Shown piece by piece: positions 56,210-64,000 of a stretch of 64,000 bases of DNA (the stretch's first letter is position 1; the number at the start of each line of letters is the position of its first letter). The stretch is from positions 434,001-498,000 of the forward strand of contig NZ_JACSPW010000001.1 in assembly GCF_014836935.1 (NCBI RefSeq), given 5' to 3'. The DNA comes from Solibacillus merdavium (GTDB lineage: Bacteria > Bacillota > Bacilli > Bacillales_A > Planococcaceae). The notes under the pieces are model-generated. The model saw only the letters and a program-made list of their open reading frames with translations. It was not told the DNA's origin and searched no databases. The position numbers were made by a program, and so were the translations under genes.

Positions 56210-58039
56210 GTGGCTGGAAAAATACCTGAACATGTGATTGAACAAATTCGCTCTCAGTCGGATATAGTCGATGTTATAAGCGATTATATGCAATTGACGA
56301 AAAAAGGGCGCAACTATTTCGGCTTATGTCCGTTTCATGGAGAGCAAACACCTTCATTTTCAGTTTCTACCGACAAACAGATTTTTCATTGTTTTGGCTG
56401 TGGCGCTGGAGGAAATGCAATCACTTTTGTTATGGACATCGAACAATTGTCGTTTCCAGATGCACTCATTAAATTAAGTCAGCGTGCAGGGATTCCGCTT
56501 GAAATGGAATTATCGACTGAACAGACAATGTCGAATTCGACCGTCTCAAAGAAAGAACAACAAATGAGAGAAGCTCATAATTTTGCAGTAGAGTTTTATC
56601 ATCATATTTTGATAAACACTGAAGACGGCGAACCTGCATTAAATTATTTACTTGAAAGAGGATTTACACAGGAACAAATCGAAACACATCAAATAGGATG
56701 GGCTTTACCGAATTGGGATACGCTTTCTACATTATTGGAACGTAAAGGGTATGACTTAACGGAAATGGCTGAAAGCGGTCTTATTATTCAAAAAGAAAGC
56801 GACGGTAGTTATTTTGATCGTTTCCGTGGGCGGATTATGTTTCCTATTCGAGATGAAAATGGAAAGCCAATAGCATTTTCAGGCAGGATTTTAAATACGG
56901 ATGGCGAAGATGCTAAGTACCTGAATAGTCCCGAAACGCCTATCTTTCATAAAAGTCAAGTGCTTTATAATTTAGATAAGGCACGAGCATCAATTCGAAA
57001 AGTAAGACAAGTTATTTTAATGGAAGGCTTTATTGATGTTTTGGCAGCTAATCGTGCAGGCATATTCAATGCAGTTGCAACGATGGGTACGTCGCTAACA
57101 CCCCAGCATATTACAAAGCTCAAACGCTTAGTTCAGCAAGTTACAGTTTGCTATGATGGTGATAATGCTGGTTTTGAGGCGGCAAAGCGAGCTGCACAAA
57201 TGCTTCATGAAGAACAGATTAAAGTCGAAGTTGCTGTTATACCGGATAAACTTGACCCAGATGATTATATTCGTACTCATGGTCAAGAGGCATTTAAAAA
57301 CCAAATAATCGAAAAGCCACAAGCGTATATTGCATTTATGATGATGCATGCTAAACGTGGCAAAAATTTTCAGTTTGAAAATGACACACTTCAATACATT
57401 CAGGAAGTACTTGAGACGTTAAAGAATAATACTTCTCCTATTGAAAGAGATTTATACATTCGCCAACTTTCCAATGAGACAAATATTTCTCAAGAGGCGA
57501 TAAGTACGCAATTGCGAAAAATCGCTGCGGATAATGTGAAAGAAAAAAAACGCGAGCAAAGTACAGTGAATGTGCCGAGTACCCAAATGCAGCGGGATCG
57601 CAAAAAAGATGCAACAGATCGTGCTGAAAGTATACTTTTAGCCTATATGTTGCATGATGTAAATATTGTGAACAAAGTGCTTAGAGAAGGAAATAATGAA
57701 CCGTTCATTCATGAGGAATATTTATCCGTATTTGTTCGTTTAATTGGATTTTACGAAGAATATGAAATGGCTGATTTTCATCGGTTCGTTGAAGTTTTAA
57801 ATGATAATGATTTACGCAAGATTGTGATGGATGCTGCGTTACTTGAACGTGACCCTGATAATGGAGAAGCGGAAATTAACGATTGTTTAAAACAAATCGA
57901 AAAACGTCGATTAGAACTAAAAATAGAAGAATTAAAGCACAAACAAAAAGAAGCAGAAAAGATGCACGAGCATAGACGAGCACTTGAGATTGCCCAACAG
58001 ATTATCGAATTAAGCAGAAGGATAAAAAAGGGCGTTTAA
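56210..58039 (+). CDS. dnaG: DNA primase
   Basis: Makes RNA primers for replication. The 609 residues begin with a CHC2 zinc ribbon (GLCPFHGEQTPSFSVS near 40, and IFHCFGCGAGGNAITF near 60). The catalytic core includes GRIMFPIRDENGKPIAFSGR and the TOPRIM motifs VILMEGFIDVLAANRAGIF and VTVCYDGDNAGFEAAKRAAQ. The C-terminal helicase-binding domain ends SRRIKKGV. The GTG start at 56210 has only a weak GGTGAT upstream. sigA follows 30 bp downstream, the classical macromolecular synthesis operon without rpsU. Confidence 0.97.
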   Translation: MAGKIPEHVIEQIRSQSDIVDVISDYMQLTKKGRNYFGLCPFHGEQTPSFSVSTDKQIFHCFGCGAGGNAITFVMDIEQLSFPDALIKLSQRAGIPLEMELSTEQTMSNSTVSKKEQQMREAHNFAVEFYHHILINTEDGEPALNYLLERGFTQEQIETHQIGWALPNWDTLSTLLERKGYDLTEMAESGLIIQKESDGSYFDRFRGRIMFPIRDENGKPIAFSGRILNTDGEDAKYLNSPETPIFHKSQVLYNLDKARASIRKVRQVILMEGFIDVLAANRAGIFNAVATMGTSLTPQHITKLKRLVQQVTVCYDGDNAGFEAAKRAAQMLHEEQIKVEVAVIPDKLDPDDYIRTHGQEAFKNQIIEKPQAYIAFMMMHAKRGKNFQFENDTLQYIQEVLETLKNNTSPIERDLYIRQLSNETNISQEAISTQLRKIAADNVKEKKREQSTVNVPSTQMQRDRKKDATDRAESILLAYMLHDVNIVNKVLREGNNEPFIHEEYLSVFVRLIGFYEEYEMADFHRFVEVLNDNDLRKIVMDAALLERDPDNGEAEINDCLKQIEKRRLELKIEELKHKQKEAEKMHEHRRALEIAQQIIELSRRIKKGV

Positions 58040-58069
58040 CTCGATTTGTTTTTAGAAGGAGGAAGGTTT

Positions 58070-59197
58070 ATGGCGGACAAGTCAAAACATTCAAAAGATA
58101 CGGTGGTAAACGGGGTTTCATTAGAGCAAGTAAAAAAGCAACTTTTAGCTAAAGCAAAACAAGTTGGCGAAATGTCAATGAAGGAAATATCTGATACATT
58201 AGCATTTTTCGAATTAGAAAATGAAGAAATTTTCAACTTTGCCGATGAAATCGAGAAAAATGATATAACTGTTGAAGGTAAAGAAGAATTTGAGGAAGAA
58301 GCACTTTCCAAGCAAGAATCTAGTGAAGAGGCTTTTGATTTAAATGATTTAAGTGTGCCTCCTGGTGTTAAAATTAACGATCCAGTGCGCATGTATTTAA
58401 AGGAAATCGGGCGTGTAGATTTACTTTCTGCAGAGGAAGAAATTCGTTTAGCAGAACGAATCGAGCAGGGTGATGAAGAAGCTCGTAAACGTTTGGCGGA
58501 AGCGAACCTGCGTCTTGTAGTTTCAATTGCAAAGCGCTATGTTGGACGAGGCATGCTGTTTTTAGACCTTATTCAAGAAGGAAATATGGGACTTATTAAA
58601 GCGGTTGAAAAGTTTGATCACCGCAAAGGGTTTAAGTTCTCAACATATGCTACATGGTGGATTCGTCAGGCAATTACACGTGCTATTGCAGACCAAGCAC
58701 GTACGATTCGTATACCGGTACACATGGTCGAAACGATTAACAAATTAATCCGTGTTCAACGTCAACTTCTTCAAGATCTAGGTCGTGAGCCATCTCCTGA
58801 GGAAATTGGAGAAGAAATGGATTTAACACCTGAAAAAGTACGTGAAATTTTGAAAATTGCTCAAGAACCTGTTTCATTGGAAACGCCAATTGGGGAAGAA
58901 GATGATTCGCACTTAGGAGACTTCATTGAAGACTCGGAAGCACAATCGCCTTCTGATCATGCAGCGTATGAGCTTTTAAAAGAACAGTTAGAAGATGTAC
59001 TTGATACATTGACGGACCGTGAAGAGAATGTTTTACGTCTACGTTTCGGTCTGGATGATGGTCGTACTCGTACATTGGAAGAGGTAGGAAAAGTATTTGG
59101 CGTTACACGTGAACGTATTCGTCAAATCGAGGCAAAAGCATTGCGTAAACTTCGCCACCCATCTCGTTCAAAACGCTTAAAAGATTTCCTAGAATAG
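58070..59197 (+). CDS. sigA: RNA polymerase sigma factor SigA (RpoD)
   Basis: Housekeeping sigma factor of 375 residues. Region 1.2 begins near [20 protein letters not shown]. Regions 2.3-2.4 are [20 protein letters not shown] with [15 protein letters not shown]. Region 3 includes [20 protein letters not shown], and region 4.2 is [20 protein letters not shown], the -35 recognition helix. The start is ATG 58070, because GAAGGAGG lies just upstream. The sigma-A type promoters noted in this window fit this factor. Confidence 0.99.
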   Translation: MADKSKHSKDTVVNGVSLEQVKKQLLAKAKQVGEMSMKEISDTLAFFELENEEIFNFADEIEKNDITVEGKEEFEEEALSKQESSEEAFDLNDLSVPPGVKINDPVRMYLKEIGRVDLLSAEEEIRLAERIEQGDEEARKRLAEANLRLVVSIAKRYVGRGMLFLDLIQEGNMGLIKAVEKFDHRKGFKFSTYATWWIRQAITRAIADQARTIRIPVHMVETINKLIRVQRQLLQDLGREPSPEEIGEEMDLTPEKVREILKIAQEPVSLETPIGEEDDSHLGDFIEDSEAQSPSDHAAYELLKEQLEDVLDTLTDREENVLRLRFGLDDGRTRTLEEVGKVFGVTRERIRQIEAKALRKLRHPSRSKRLKDFLE

Positions 59198-59208
59198 GTT
59201 GAATATGG

Positions 59209-59242
59209 AAAAGATGAAGAAATTTTTTCTTCATCTTTTTTC
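59209..59242 (+). terminator. Intrinsic terminator after sigA
   Basis: AAAAGATGAAGAAA (59209-59222) pairs perfectly with TTTCTTCATCTTTT (59226-59239), then TTC. Confidence 0.93.
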
Positions 59243-59362
59243 TTATGTGTATTAGTTAATAAGTATTGTTTTTTATGGTAGATGCCATTACTTTTTGCTG
59301 ATGTTCTTCCTTGAGGTATTAATTACAATAGTATATATAATTTACATATATGGGGCGAAGTC

Positions 59363-59920
59363 ATGTCGAATCAGAAAAAGCAGATTATTATGAACGAAAT
59401 TAGCTTTTGGAAACAAAATAAATTGTTGCCAGGGCAGTATTGCGATTTTTTAATGACACTTTATTCAGAAGGCAATAATAGCGATGATGAAATTACAGGT
59501 CAGGCCAAAAAAGCGATACATAATGTTGAAAAACGTAAAAAGTTTAATTTAGCTGTATTCTTTCCAATAAGTGCGATTGTTATTTTACTCTTGCTCTTCA
59601 CTATTCAATTTGAATGGGTAGTCATTGCGGTGGCAGCTGTATTTGCAGTAAGCTGCCTAATCGGAGCGCTCTATTTCGCTAAAAGGAACCATCTATTGGC
59701 GGTCATGCTGCAACTGGCTACGGCTTTATCGACTTTAGGTGTTACCTTAAAAATAAGTACCACATATTTTACCGGCAATAATGAGATGCTTTATATTTTT
59801 CTGATTATTAACTGTGTATTTTGGTTGGTAAGTGGTGTAATGATGAAAATTATTTATTTTACGATTTCAGGCATTCTCGGTTTACTCGTAATAATTGGTG
59901 CTTGGATTTATTTCCTTTAA
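59363..59920 (+). CDS. Uncharacterised membrane protein
   Basis: The 185-residue product has a soluble N-terminal segment (ISFWKQNKLLPGQYCDFLMT). About five membrane helices follow from residue 60 to 184, including FPISAIVILLLLFTIQF and AVFAVSCLIGALYFA. No named domain is certain. It is between sigA and the acyl-CoA dehydrogenase, with terminators on both sides, so it is monocistronic. A GGGGCG site lies before the ATG. Confidence 0.8.
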   Translation: MSNQKKQIIMNEISFWKQNKLLPGQYCDFLMTLYSEGNNSDDEITGQAKKAIHNVEKRKKFNLAVFFPISAIVILLLLFTIQFEWVVIAVAAVFAVSCLIGALYFAKRNHLLAVMLQLATALSTLGVTLKISTTYFTGNNEMLYIFLIINCVFWLVSGVMMKIIYFTISGILGLLVIIGAWIYFL

Positions 59921-59944
59921 GCAACAATATATAATTATTAATTT

Positions 59945-59994
59945 AGGGCTATGTAGAAAGTTATGAACTTTTTATATAGCTTTTTTATTTTACC
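59945..59994 (+). terminator. Intrinsic terminator after the membrane protein
   Basis: GGGCTATGTAGAAAGTT pairs with ACTTTTTATATAGCT (imperfect) and is followed by TTTTTTATTTT. The arm sequence recalls the korB terminator. Confidence 0.8.
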
Positions 59995-60087
59995 ATTCTA
60001 CAAAATTCTCTTTAAATTGCGTGTATTTTCTGTAAAAAACAAGATTTTTAGATTACAATAGAAATGTAGCAAATTGAGGGTGAGGGG

Positions 60088-61233
60088 ATGAATGCCATGA
60101 ATTTTGATTTAACAGCAGAGCAAGGTATGTTACAAAAAATGATACGGGAATTTTCAGATGAAGTAGTGGCATCTGGAGCAATCGAACGTGATAAGAATAA
60201 AGCCTTTCCAGTAGAGATTTTCAAGCAGCTTTCTGATATGGGAATTATGGGGTTACCGTTTCCGGAAGAATACGGCGGGGCAGGAGCAGACACGATTAGT
60301 TTTGCTATTGTAACAGAAGAATTAAGCCGTACATGTGCATCTACTGGTATTACGTATTCGGCTCATATTTCGTTAGGCGGCGCACCATTACATTTATTCG
60401 GTACAGAGAAGCAAAAGGAAAAATATTTGACACCGATTTGTACAGGGGAATCATTTGGCGCGTTCGGATTAACTGAACCTAACGCGGGATCGGATGCTGG
60501 GGGTACTGAAACGACGGCATCATTGGAAAATGGTGAATTTGTTATTAACGGGTCAAAAGTTTTTATCACAAATGCAAGTTATGCAAAACATTTGGCATTG
60601 ACAGCGATTACAGATCGTAATGGTAACAATAAAGAAATCAGTGCAATAATTGTGCCGACTGATGCACAAGGATTCACTATTAAATCAGAGTACGAGAAAA
60701 TGGGCTTAAATGCATCCAATACGACAGAACTTATTTTGGAAAATGTGCGTGTGCCAGAGGAAAATCTACTAGGTGTAAGAGGGAATGGCTTTAAGCAATT
60801 TTTAACGACCCTTGATGGTGGACGTATCGGCATTGCGGCGATGGCAGTAGGGATTGCCCAAGGTGCATTAAATAAAGCAGTTCAGTACGCAAAAGAACGT
60901 AAGCAATTTGGCAAGACTTTATCGCAGTTTCAGGCAACGCAGTTTAAATTGGCTGATATGGAGGTAAAAATACAATTAGCCCGAACTTTTGTTTACAAAG
61001 CAGCCTGGTTAAAAGACCAAGGACGTCCATTCGGGAAAGAGGCAGCCATTGCAAAATACTATGCTTCTGAAATGGCGATGGAAGTGTGCGATGAGGCGAT
61101 TCAAATCCATGGTGGCTATGGCTATATGAAAGAATATGAAGTAGAGCGCTATTTACGTGATGCAAAGTTATTGGAAATCGGAGAAGGTACTTCGGAAGTA
61201 CAGAAAATGGTAATTGCAAGACATATATTGTGA
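60088..61233 (+). CDS. Acyl-CoA dehydrogenase (short-chain type)
   Basis: Homotetrameric-type acyl-CoA dehydrogenase of 381 residues for fatty acid or branched-chain amino acid breakdown. FGAFGLTEPNAGSDAGGTET and the FAD-binding middle domain are followed by the C-terminal helix bundle. QIHGGYGYMKEYEVERYLRD precedes LLEIGEGTSEVQKMVIARHI, whose EGT Glu is the catalytic base. That Glu is missing in the dehydrogenase at 44085. The start may be ATG 60088 or 60097; GAGGG supports the first at 7 nt. It lacks neighbours of the same pathway. Confidence 0.94.
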   Translation: MNAMNFDLTAEQGMLQKMIREFSDEVVASGAIERDKNKAFPVEIFKQLSDMGIMGLPFPEEYGGAGADTISFAIVTEELSRTCASTGITYSAHISLGGAPLHLFGTEKQKEKYLTPICTGESFGAFGLTEPNAGSDAGGTETTASLENGEFVINGSKVFITNASYAKHLALTAITDRNGNNKEISAIIVPTDAQGFTIKSEYEKMGLNASNTTELILENVRVPEENLLGVRGNGFKQFLTTLDGGRIGIAAMAVGIAQGALNKAVQYAKERKQFGKTLSQFQATQFKLADMEVKIQLARTFVYKAAWLKDQGRPFGKEAAIAKYYASEMAMEVCDEAIQIHGGYGYMKEYEVERYLRDAKLLEIGEGTSEVQKMVIARHIL

Positions 61234-61383
61234 TGAAAATGACAAATTGGATAAATTGTTACAAAGCTAGTAAAAGTTGTCCAATAGGTCTTTTAGTTTT
61301 CTAGTGAATCAAGTACAATTAGTATTGTTTACTAGGCATTTACCTAGAAAGAAATAGAATATTTAATGAGGGAGGGGAACGCA

Positions 61384-61722
61384 ATGAAAAACAATCCACT
61401 TATTCCTTACACGCTTATCATGGCATTCGGTATAGCACTAATTTTCTTCATGTCATTTGAGGGTGCAGCTGATAAAAACAGTGCGGATGGTGATCATGCA
61501 GGCGAAACTGCTGAATTAAACGGTGAAGATATCGCTCAAAAGAACTGTATTTCTTGTCACGGTGGAGATTTAACTGGTGGCGGAGGTCCTAGTATTGTTG
61601 GCTTAGATGCAGAACATATTAAAGATGTAGCATTAAACGGTACAGAAAGCGGCGCTATGCCAGCAATTCTTAAAAACGAAGCTGAGGCTGAAGCGGTAGC
61701 AGAATATATTTCTGGTCTGTAA
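61384..61722 (+). CDS. cccA: Membrane-anchored cytochrome c (c550 type)
   Basis: Small c-type cytochrome of the aerobic respiratory chain. The 112 residues have an N-terminal membrane anchor (NPLIPYTLIMAFGIALIFFM), a linker rich in acidic residues, and a heme domain with NCISCHGG (CxxCH) near residue 59. The axial Met lies in ESGAMPAILKNEAEAE. ATG 61384 has GGAGGGG 6 nt upstream. B. subtilis cccA is likewise located next to sigA. A terminator follows. Confidence 0.95.
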   Translation: MKNNPLIPYTLIMAFGIALIFFMSFEGAADKNSADGDHAGETAELNGEDIAQKNCISCHGGDLTGGGGPSIVGLDAEHIKDVALNGTESGAMPAILKNEAEAEAVAEYISGL

Positions 61723-61729
61723 AGATCAT

Positions 61730-61772
61730 AAAAGTGTAGAAATTAGAGAAATCTATTTTCTGCACTTTTTTG
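61730..61772 (+). terminator. Intrinsic terminator after cccA
   Basis: AAAAGTGTAGAAA (61730-61742) pairs with TTTCTGCACTTTT (61757-61769) with one mismatch, then TTG. Confidence 0.88.
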
Positions 61773-61860
61773 ATATGCAAATATTTGTTGGAAAGAGACG
61801 TTTTTATAAAAGTTCTATATAATATAGTTAGTTTGTGATATAGAAATGAGGATATTTAAT

Positions 61861-62556
61861 ATGAACGCACAAAAACTTTCAAAACGACTAGAAAAGGTTG
61901 CTTCATTTGTACCTACAGGGGCAGTTGTAGCTGATATTGGCAGTGACCATGCATACCTACCATGTTATTTAGTGCATAAAGGGATTGCTTCTCGTGCAGT
62001 AGCGGGTGAAGTAGTTAAGGGGCCTTATGAATCAGCTGTTAAACAAGTACGGACAGAAGGTTTAACTGATAAAATTACAGTTCGCATGGCCGATGGTTTA
62101 GCCGCAGTAGAAGAAGGGGATGAGATAACTGCGGTAACAATTGCAGGAATGGGTGGCCCTTTAATCGTTTCAATTCTAGAAAAGCATCCACAGGCATTAA
62201 AAACGGTTACCCGCCTAATTTTACAGCCAAATATCCATGCTAAAGCGATACGGGAATGGGCGCTTGCGAATCAATGGGCAATTCAGGATGAAGTGATTTT
62301 GGAAGAGGACGGCAAAGTTTATGAAGTGCTCGTTTTACAGCGCGGTGAAATGAAGCTAACGGAGGCGGAAATTTTACTAGGACCAAAGTTAATGAATGCA
62401 AAAACACCTGTTTTTGTAGAAAAATGGTCTCGGGAAATCGCCAATTGGCAACGTGTTCAACAAGCGATTGAGCAAGCCGGTAAAACCCCTGAAAATCAGG
62501 CAAAGCATGAAGAATTATCACATTTAATAAAACTAGTACAGGAGGCGATTGCGTGA
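61861..62556 (+). CDS. trmK: tRNA (adenine-22-N1)-methyltransferase
   Basis: SAM-dependent methyltransferase that makes m1A22 in tRNA-Ser and tRNA-Tyr of Gram-positive bacteria. The 231 residues have VVADIGSDHAYLPCYLVHKG (SAM motif I), VAGEVVKGPYESA, and TIAGMGGPLIVSILE near residue 97, the catalytic NPPY-equivalent region of this family. RLILQPNIHAKAIREWALAN follows. ATG 61861 gives MNAQKLSKRLE, which fits B. subtilis YqfN; an ATG at 61846 is in frame but lies before its GAGG site. It overlaps the next gene by 4 bp. Confidence 0.95.
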   Translation: MNAQKLSKRLEKVASFVPTGAVVADIGSDHAYLPCYLVHKGIASRAVAGEVVKGPYESAVKQVRTEGLTDKITVRMADGLAAVEEGDEITAVTIAGMGGPLIVSILEKHPQALKTVTRLILQPNIHAKAIREWALANQWAIQDEVILEEDGKVYEVLVLQRGEMKLTEAEILLGPKLMNAKTPVFVEKWSREIANWQRVQQAIEQAGKTPENQAKHEELSHLIKLVQEAIA

Positions 62557-63674
62557 AGTCAGTAAATGGCAACGAAATTATTCAACTGTTCGAATCATGG
62601 TCACCGAAAAAATATGCATGCATGCCTAATGACCCTATTGGCTTAGCTATCGGAACATTAAATAAACCCGTCTCAAAAGTGCTTGTTACTCTAGACGTGA
62701 CACATGAAATTGTTAATGAAGCGATTGAAAATGGGTGTGAACTTATCATTGCGCATCATCCACCTATTTTTATGAAATTATCCAATTTACGGACAGATAA
62801 TCCGCAGGGGGCATTATATGAAAAGTGTCTGAAAAACGATATTGCGGTATATGCAGCCCATACAAATTTAGATGTTGCACCGGGTGGGGTAAATGACTTA
62901 TTAGCAGATGCACTGCAATTGGAAGAGCGCAGGATTTTAGATATTTCCTATGAGGAAAAAATGATGAAGCTTGCTGTTTTTGTTCCTGTTGACGATGCCG
63001 ATGCTTTACGCGAGGTTTTAGCAAAAGCCGGTGCCGGACGTTTAGGGAATTATGAGGCTTGCAGCTACACATTGGCTGGTAAAGGGCGTTTCCGTGCTGT
63101 AGAAGGAGCGGATCCTGCTGTAGGGGAAATAGGAGAACTGCATATCGAGCAGGAAGAGAAAGTTGAAGTCGTATTCCCGCAGTCTATGAAAAACAAAATA
63201 CTAAAGGCTATGTTAAATAGTCATCCATATGAAGAGCCGGCGTATGATTTGTTTACGATGGATGTGGCGACAAACGAAGAAGGATTGGGACGTATCGGAA
63301 AATTAAAAGAACCGATGACGTTACGTGAATTTGCGGAGTTTGTGAAAGTTCAATTAGATGTCCCTTGCCTGCGTGCAGTAGGTCCTCTTGATCAGCCTGT
63401 GCAAAAGGTTGCTATCGTCGGTGGTGACGGCAATAAGTACATTCGTACAGCAAAATTTGCAGGTGCCGATGTATTTGTAACAGGAGATATTGGCTTCCAT
63501 ATGGCTCAAAGTGCGGAATTGGATGGCTTAAGCATAATTGACCCTGGTCATCATGTAGAAAAAGTGATGATTAAAGGGGTTGCAGAAAAAATGGCGACAT
63601 TATGTACTGATAAAAAATTACCTGTCGAATTTCTTCAATCCAAGGTTCATACAGAGCCGTTTAAATTTATTTAG
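62553..63674 (+). CDS. yqfO: Nif3-like dinuclear metal centre protein (YqfO)
   Basis: NIF3/GTP cyclohydrolase I type 2 fold protein of 373 residues that forms hexameric toroids with a two-metal site; its reaction is unknown. LIIAHHPPIFMKLSNLRTDN and YAAHTNLDVAPGGVNDLLAD carry the N-terminal metal ligands, and FVTGDIGFHMAQSAELDGLS with DPGHHVEKV supply the rest. The PII-like insert (about 130-235) includes FVPVDDADALREVLAKAGAG and NSHPYEEPAYDLF. The GTG start overlaps the trmK stop. Functional link to trmK is unknown, but the pair is conserved. Confidence 0.95.
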   Translation: MKSVNGNEIIQLFESWSPKKYACMPNDPIGLAIGTLNKPVSKVLVTLDVTHEIVNEAIENGCELIIAHHPPIFMKLSNLRTDNPQGALYEKCLKNDIAVYAAHTNLDVAPGGVNDLLADALQLEERRILDISYEEKMMKLAVFVPVDDADALREVLAKAGAGRLGNYEACSYTLAGKGRFRAVEGADPAVGEIGELHIEQEEKVEVVFPQSMKNKILKAMLNSHPYEEPAYDLFTMDVATNEEGLGRIGKLKEPMTLREFAEFVKVQLDVPCLRAVGPLDQPVQKVAIVGGDGNKYIRTAKFAGADVFVTGDIGFHMAQSAELDGLSIIDPGHHVEKVMIKGVAEKMATLCTDKKLPVEFLQSKVHTEPFKFI

Positions 63675-63691
63675 AATGTGATTAGAGATTA

Positions 63692-63881
63692 AAATAAGCG
63701 GAGTATTTCCCCTTATTTTCAGAATTCCGCTCATTTTAAGTGAAATAAAGGAAGTAATTCCGGTTATTTACATGAAATTCTTTAAATTACATGCTTTTTT
63801 AATCAATAGGCGTAATATCTCCGCTTATTTTGGTTGTTTTTTCGTTAAATTAATAATTAAGCGGAATTTGTCCGTCTATTT
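63692..63881 (+). repeat. Four-box 51-61-51 palindrome element, copy E (diverged)
   Basis: Boxes start at 63692, 63743, 63804 and 63855 (steps 51, 61, 51). Box sequences differ from the other copies (AAATAAGCGGA-N5-TTCCCCTTATTT-like in box 1, reading to 63718), yet each keeps AATA at the left, a CC or CCG core and TATTT at the right. The gap between boxes 2 and 3 contains ACATGAAATT, as in copies C and D. It is between yqfO and a terminator. Confidence 0.85.
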
Positions 63882-63900
63882 TGCGCACTATAGCAAACCC

Positions 63901-63941
63901 AAAAATGCCAATATTCTCCTTGAGGGAAATGGCATTTTTTT
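63901..63941 (+). terminator. Intrinsic terminator downstream of repeat copy E
   Basis: AAATGCCA (63903-63910) pairs with TGGCATTT (63930-63937), then TTTTG. It is the first strong terminator after yqfO, so the trmK-yqfO transcript should include copy E. Confidence 0.85.
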
Positions 63942-63966
63942 GCTGGCGTAGAAAATTGATTTCCAT

Positions 63967-64000
63967 TCCGGGACGCTTTCCGCGGGCACGGCCTTAGCCT
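63967..64000. repeat. GC-rich interspersed repeat cut by the window edge
   Basis: GGGACGCTTTCCGCGGGCAC continues with GGCCTTAGCCT to the end. It is strongly GC-rich against its surroundings and resembles a sequence I recall as widespread between genes in Bacillaceae. In reverse complement it aligns with the end of the patch at 4759-4811. Confidence 0.5.

Overview
The window is a low-GC Firmicute chromosome segment. Gene content and order match the order Bacillales, and protein sequences recalled from memory point to a Planococcaceae-type organism such as Solibacillus or Lysinibacillus; that family placement is inference. It forms endospores, as shown by spoVS, yqfC and yqfD, and it is aerobic, as shown by a membrane c-type cytochrome, KorAB and several acyl-CoA dehydrogenases. 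Almost all genes lie on the + strand. The exceptions are an EcsC-family gene, its small neighbour, and glyS.

Layout. 1-8.4 kb: an upstream gene's terminator, rny, a three-gene surface-glycan insert (TupA-like ATP-grasp, GT2, internally deleted GalE), ymdB, an LCP ligase and spoVS. 8.7-11.3 kb: korAB, a 2-oxoacid:ferredoxin oxidoreductase. 12-20.8 kb: an ORFan, hemW, then the class I heat-shock cluster hrcA-grpE-dnaK-dnaJ-prmA-rsmE with a perfect CIRCE operator. 21-26.7 kb: a CrtN-like desaturase, a PH-domain protein, mtaB and two unknown small proteins. 26.8-41.5 kb: deoC, rpsU, the sigma-W-type nfeD-floA operon, yqfC-yqfD-phoH, pgpH-ybeY-dgkA-cdd-era, a CapA-like protein and recO. 41.6-52.2 kb: an accessory block with an MBL hydrolase, EcsC, and a catabolic operon made of a two-subunit acyl-CoA dehydrogenase, enoyl-CoA hydratase, TAXI-TRAP transporter, CoA-transferase and an IclR regulator. 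52.6-64 kb: single-chain glyS under a T-box, ccpN, ppsR, dnaG, sigA, a third acyl-CoA dehydrogenase, cccA, trmK and a Nif3-like gene. The backbone follows the B. subtilis hrcA-to-yqfO order, with accessory insertions and the loss of yqeY, glyQS and an apparent yqzL.

The most unusual content is non-coding. Five intergenic regions (about 17.5, 23.7, 34.4, 52.3 and 63.7 kb) carry the same architecture: four 27-bp imperfect palindromes, consensus AAATAACGGAA-N5-TTCCGTTATTT, whose starts are spaced exactly 51, 61 and 51 bp. The spacing is kept even where the sequence has diverged. Two copies sit inside longer homologous sequences, and one of those has candidate inverted ends and a possible 7-bp target duplication. 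Separately, two intergenic arrays (86-261 and 11378-11493) carry an 11-bp motif, AGTGRCGAATA, repeated at a 21-bp period with variable 10-bp spacers. Both arrays follow intrinsic terminators. Finally, a 17-codon relic of a second glyS lies 90 bp downstream of the intact gene and differs almost only at synonymous sites.
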